Of a stretch of DNA of 35,737 bases, positions 34,221-35,737 are shown piece after piece. The position numbers were made by a program, and so were the translations under genes. The notes under the pieces are model-generated. The model saw nothing but the letters and a program-made list of their open reading frames with translations. It was not told the origin of the DNA and ran no database searches. Every line of letters begins with the position of its first letter. Position 1 is the first letter of the stretch. The stretch comes from an uncultured Atopobium sp. (GTDB lineage: Bacteria; Actinomycetota; Coriobacteriia; Coriobacteriales; Atopobiaceae): the NCBI GenBank assembly GCA_938028565.1, contig CALIZS010000020.1:1-35737 (forward strand), written 5' to 3'.

Positions 34221-34466
34221 TTTTATCCTTTCGTCTTTGCTTCCCTGTGCCAAATCGGAAAGCTCCTTCAAGACGGCAAAAACGTGTAGACGGCGCGTTC
34301 TTGCTCATAGACAAAACATTGTACTCTCCAACCTTCTACTGAATCCTCTCAATCTGAACTTAGTGGAGATTCAAGCTGAATAAATAACTTACCGTCACAC
34401 TTTTACGCTAGACTGAAAATGATATATATGAGTCCTCTTGCAGGGCGAGAAGAACTTGGAGCTTTC

Positions 34467-35117
34467 ATGGCCTATAAAGCCGCTGTTTTTGATCTAGACG
34501 GAACACTTCTGAACACCATTGTTGATCTTGCTTGGGCAACAAATTACGCCCTTGAGCAGTTCAACATGCCTACCTATACCGTTGATGAGGTCCGTCAGAT
34601 GGTTGGAAATGGCGTTGCAAAGCTTATCCGTGACGCCGTACCAGAAGGTACCGATGATGCAACATATCAGCGCGTACTCGCATGCTTTAAGGAGCACTAC
34701 GCTGATCACAGCTTGGATAACACTGCGCCCTACCCTGGCATCCTTGATGCGGTTGATACGCTCAGAGCAGCTGGCGTTAAATGCGCTGTTGTTTCCAACA
34801 AGCCAGACTTTGCTATTGCAGATTTAATGAGCAATTTCTTCCCAGGTAGATTTGACTTTGCTCTGGGTCAGCGAGATGACCTTAAAAGAAAGCCTGATGC
34901 TGAGCCTGTCCATTACGCTCTTGCCCAAATTGGTGTTGATCCTCAAGATGCTGTCTATATTGGAGACTCCGAAGTTGATGTTGCAACAGCGCACAATAGC
35001 GGCGTGCCTTGCATTAGTGTTACCTGGGGATTCAGAGACAAAGAAACGCTTCTAGCTGCAGGTGCTACCACGCTTTGCGATACCGCAGAAGAAATGGTGC
35101 AAGAAATTCTCAAATAG
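34467..35117 (+). CDS. HAD-family phosphatase, phosphoglycolate phosphatase-like
   Basis: The protein has 216 residues from ATG 34467 (MAYKAAVFDLDGTLLNT), behind GGAG at 6 nt. HAD motifs are complete: FDLDGTLLNT (nucleophile Asp), VVSNKPDF, the KRKPDAEPV lysine and YIGDSEVDV. The alpha-helical cap with MVGNGVAKLIRDAVPEG is that of phosphoglycolate phosphatases. An in-frame ATG at 34419 would add 16 residues but has no homologous segment. A copy of the GGCGAGAA octamer lies just before the chosen start. Confidence 0.88.
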   Translation: MAYKAAVFDLDGTLLNTIVDLAWATNYALEQFNMPTYTVDEVRQMVGNGVAKLIRDAVPEGTDDATYQRVLACFKEHYADHSLDNTAPYPGILDAVDTLRAAGVKCAVVSNKPDFAIADLMSNFFPGRFDFALGQRDDLKRKPDAEPVHYALAQIGVDPQDAVYIGDSEVDVATAHNSGVPCISVTWGFRDKETLLAAGATTLCDTAEEMVQEILK

Positions 35118-35279
35118 TAGCACTAAAAATTACAACCATTCATAATTGCCGTTGAGCGAGAAAAAACGTCCGCTTGCCTATGCCTCTCAATTCATCTGAA
35201 TAAGCGTATTCGGAGGGCGGTATAGTCTATAAAAGTGCGTCCATAATTTGCGCGCAAGCGACGTGGAAAGGATTGCATC

Positions 35280-35588
35280 ATGGGCAAGAAAAGTTCTGAG
35301 GTTCTCCAGATTTCTTACGAAGACATGGTAGAGTACCTGCACAGTAATCACTCTGTGTACATGCAAGTCGGACACCAGGTTTATTACCTCACTGATGTCA
35401 ATTTTGAGGCATGGAGAGCTCAAGACACCAGTATCAGAAACTCAAAAAACCACTTTGTAGATTGTTCTGAACTAGTTCCAACGGTAGACGAATTTCTCGC
35501 GCTTCCTTTTATTAATGGAAAAACCATTAAAGACGTTTTTGCACATGCAACGTTCTATGCATCCATGAAAAACGAAAAATCTGAGTAA
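35280..35588 (+). CDS. Hypothetical protein, 102 residues
   Basis: I do not recognise a family. ATG at 35280 follows GGAAAGGA. The protein is soluble and mixed in charge, with SYEDMVEYLHSNHSVYMQVG and VYYLTDVNFEAWRAQD suggesting an alpha/beta fold, and a DCSELVPTVDEFLALPFING segment. A possible -10 box TATAGT lies at 35221-35226, and a GAATA-4-TATTC inverted repeat sits above it. Confidence 0.7.
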   Translation: MGKKSSEVLQISYEDMVEYLHSNHSVYMQVGHQVYYLTDVNFEAWRAQDTSIRNSKNHFVDCSELVPTVDEFLALPFINGKTIKDVFAHATFYASMKNEKSE

Positions 35589-35648
35589 TTCAAAATAATC
35601 AGCATTTTGTTGACTATCTCTCAGCTAAAACTTAAAGGACCTGTTAAC

Positions 35649-35690
35649 GAACTGCCCCCATTTCTTGGACATAAGAAATGGGGGCAGTTC
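35649..35690. repeat. Perfect 18-bp inverted repeat resembling IS3-family ends
   Basis: GAACTGCCCCCATTTCTT (35649-35666) and its exact complement (35673-35690) flank GGACAT. Neither side has a T run, so it is not a typical terminator, although it follows the last gene by 60 nt. The left arm plus GGACA resembles, from memory, the terminal repeats of IS150-group IS3 elements. A collapsed element or a short mobile repeat is therefore possible. Confidence 0.5.
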
Positions 35691-35737
35691 ATATGCGGGT
35701 GATTATGATTCTGTAGCGTGTTAGCGTCGGCTTTTAG

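Larger units (their letters stand above)
4418..34451. repeat. Dispersed octamer GGCGAGAA, 16 copies, mostly TGGCGAGAA
   Basis: Plus-strand copies begin at 4419, 7091, 9239, 18872, 19888, 22075, 23313, 30639, 32103, 33040 and 34444. Complement copies begin at 6006, 11486, 23707, 29475 and 31117. Thirteen have a preceding T. None was seen before 4142. Copies fall in different reading frames and in three intergenic regions, so protein sequence does not explain them. Confidence 0.7.

Noticed and set aside
35649..35690. Terminator for the last gene
   Set aside because: The stem is perfect but neither strand has a following T run; listed as an inverted repeat instead.

Overview
The window holds two blocks of different origin. 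Positions 1 to about 4142 are GC-rich and read like a Firmicute, probably Lactobacillales (inference). They carry a BaiN/HI0933-type flavoprotein, an 82-bp tandem repeat, and the tail of a phosphate-uptake operon (pstB, phoU, and a PstS-like protein whose two lobes are in swapped order). From about 4142 to the end, base and codon use drop to mid-40s GC. Gene content there (GlnR-like orphan regulator, CsoR/CopA, Cys-rich FeoB-associated protein, deoxyinosine glycosylase, zinc-PLC-like protein) suits an Actinomycetota host of the Coriobacteriia, Atopobium/Lancefieldella type (inference). The change falls at the start codon of pstB, directly behind two amino-acid ABC permeases. A chimeric contig is the simplest explanation; a natural replacement is the alternative.

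Layout of the second block: 4135-5452 polar amino-acid permease pair (-); 5657-7965 glycosylase, metallophosphoesterase and zinc-PLC-like operon (-); 8162-8398 an unclassified structured leader and a 31-codon ORF ahead of an ADP-ribosylglycohydrolase and adenosine deaminase (+); 10468-13469 copper operon csoR-copA with paired CsoR operators and a CopZ domain fused to the CopA C-terminus behind its own Shine-Dalgarno sequence; 13483-16005 an AT-rich ABC-2 exporter; 16089-17450 rmuC broken by an in-frame TAG; 17515-18930 HtrA protease; 19127-24845 a nitrogen-themed cluster (GlnR-like pseudo-receiver regulator, amino-acid ABC transporter, glutamine-synthetase-like protein lacking most metal ligands, with a GlnR-box-like array upstream); 24971-26305 Cys-rich membrane protein and gpmA; 26332-28723 small membrane ORF, MFS exporter, crcB; 28733-34220 heterodimeric ABC exporter and aspS; 34467-35588 HAD phosphatase and a small unknown protein; 35649-35690 a perfect inverted repeat.

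The strongest candidates for something undescribed are: (1) the 19.1-24.9 kb cluster, where a GlnR-like regulator, an amino-acid importer and a degenerate glutamine synthetase sit together; (2) the structured leader plus leader peptide before the ADP-ribosylglycohydrolase; (3) the CopA-CopZ fusion with an internal start; (4) the circularly permuted PstS; and (5) a dispersed 9-mer, TGGCGAGAA, found 13 times in the 31.6-kb block and in all reading contexts. No tRNA, rRNA or CRISPR array was seen.
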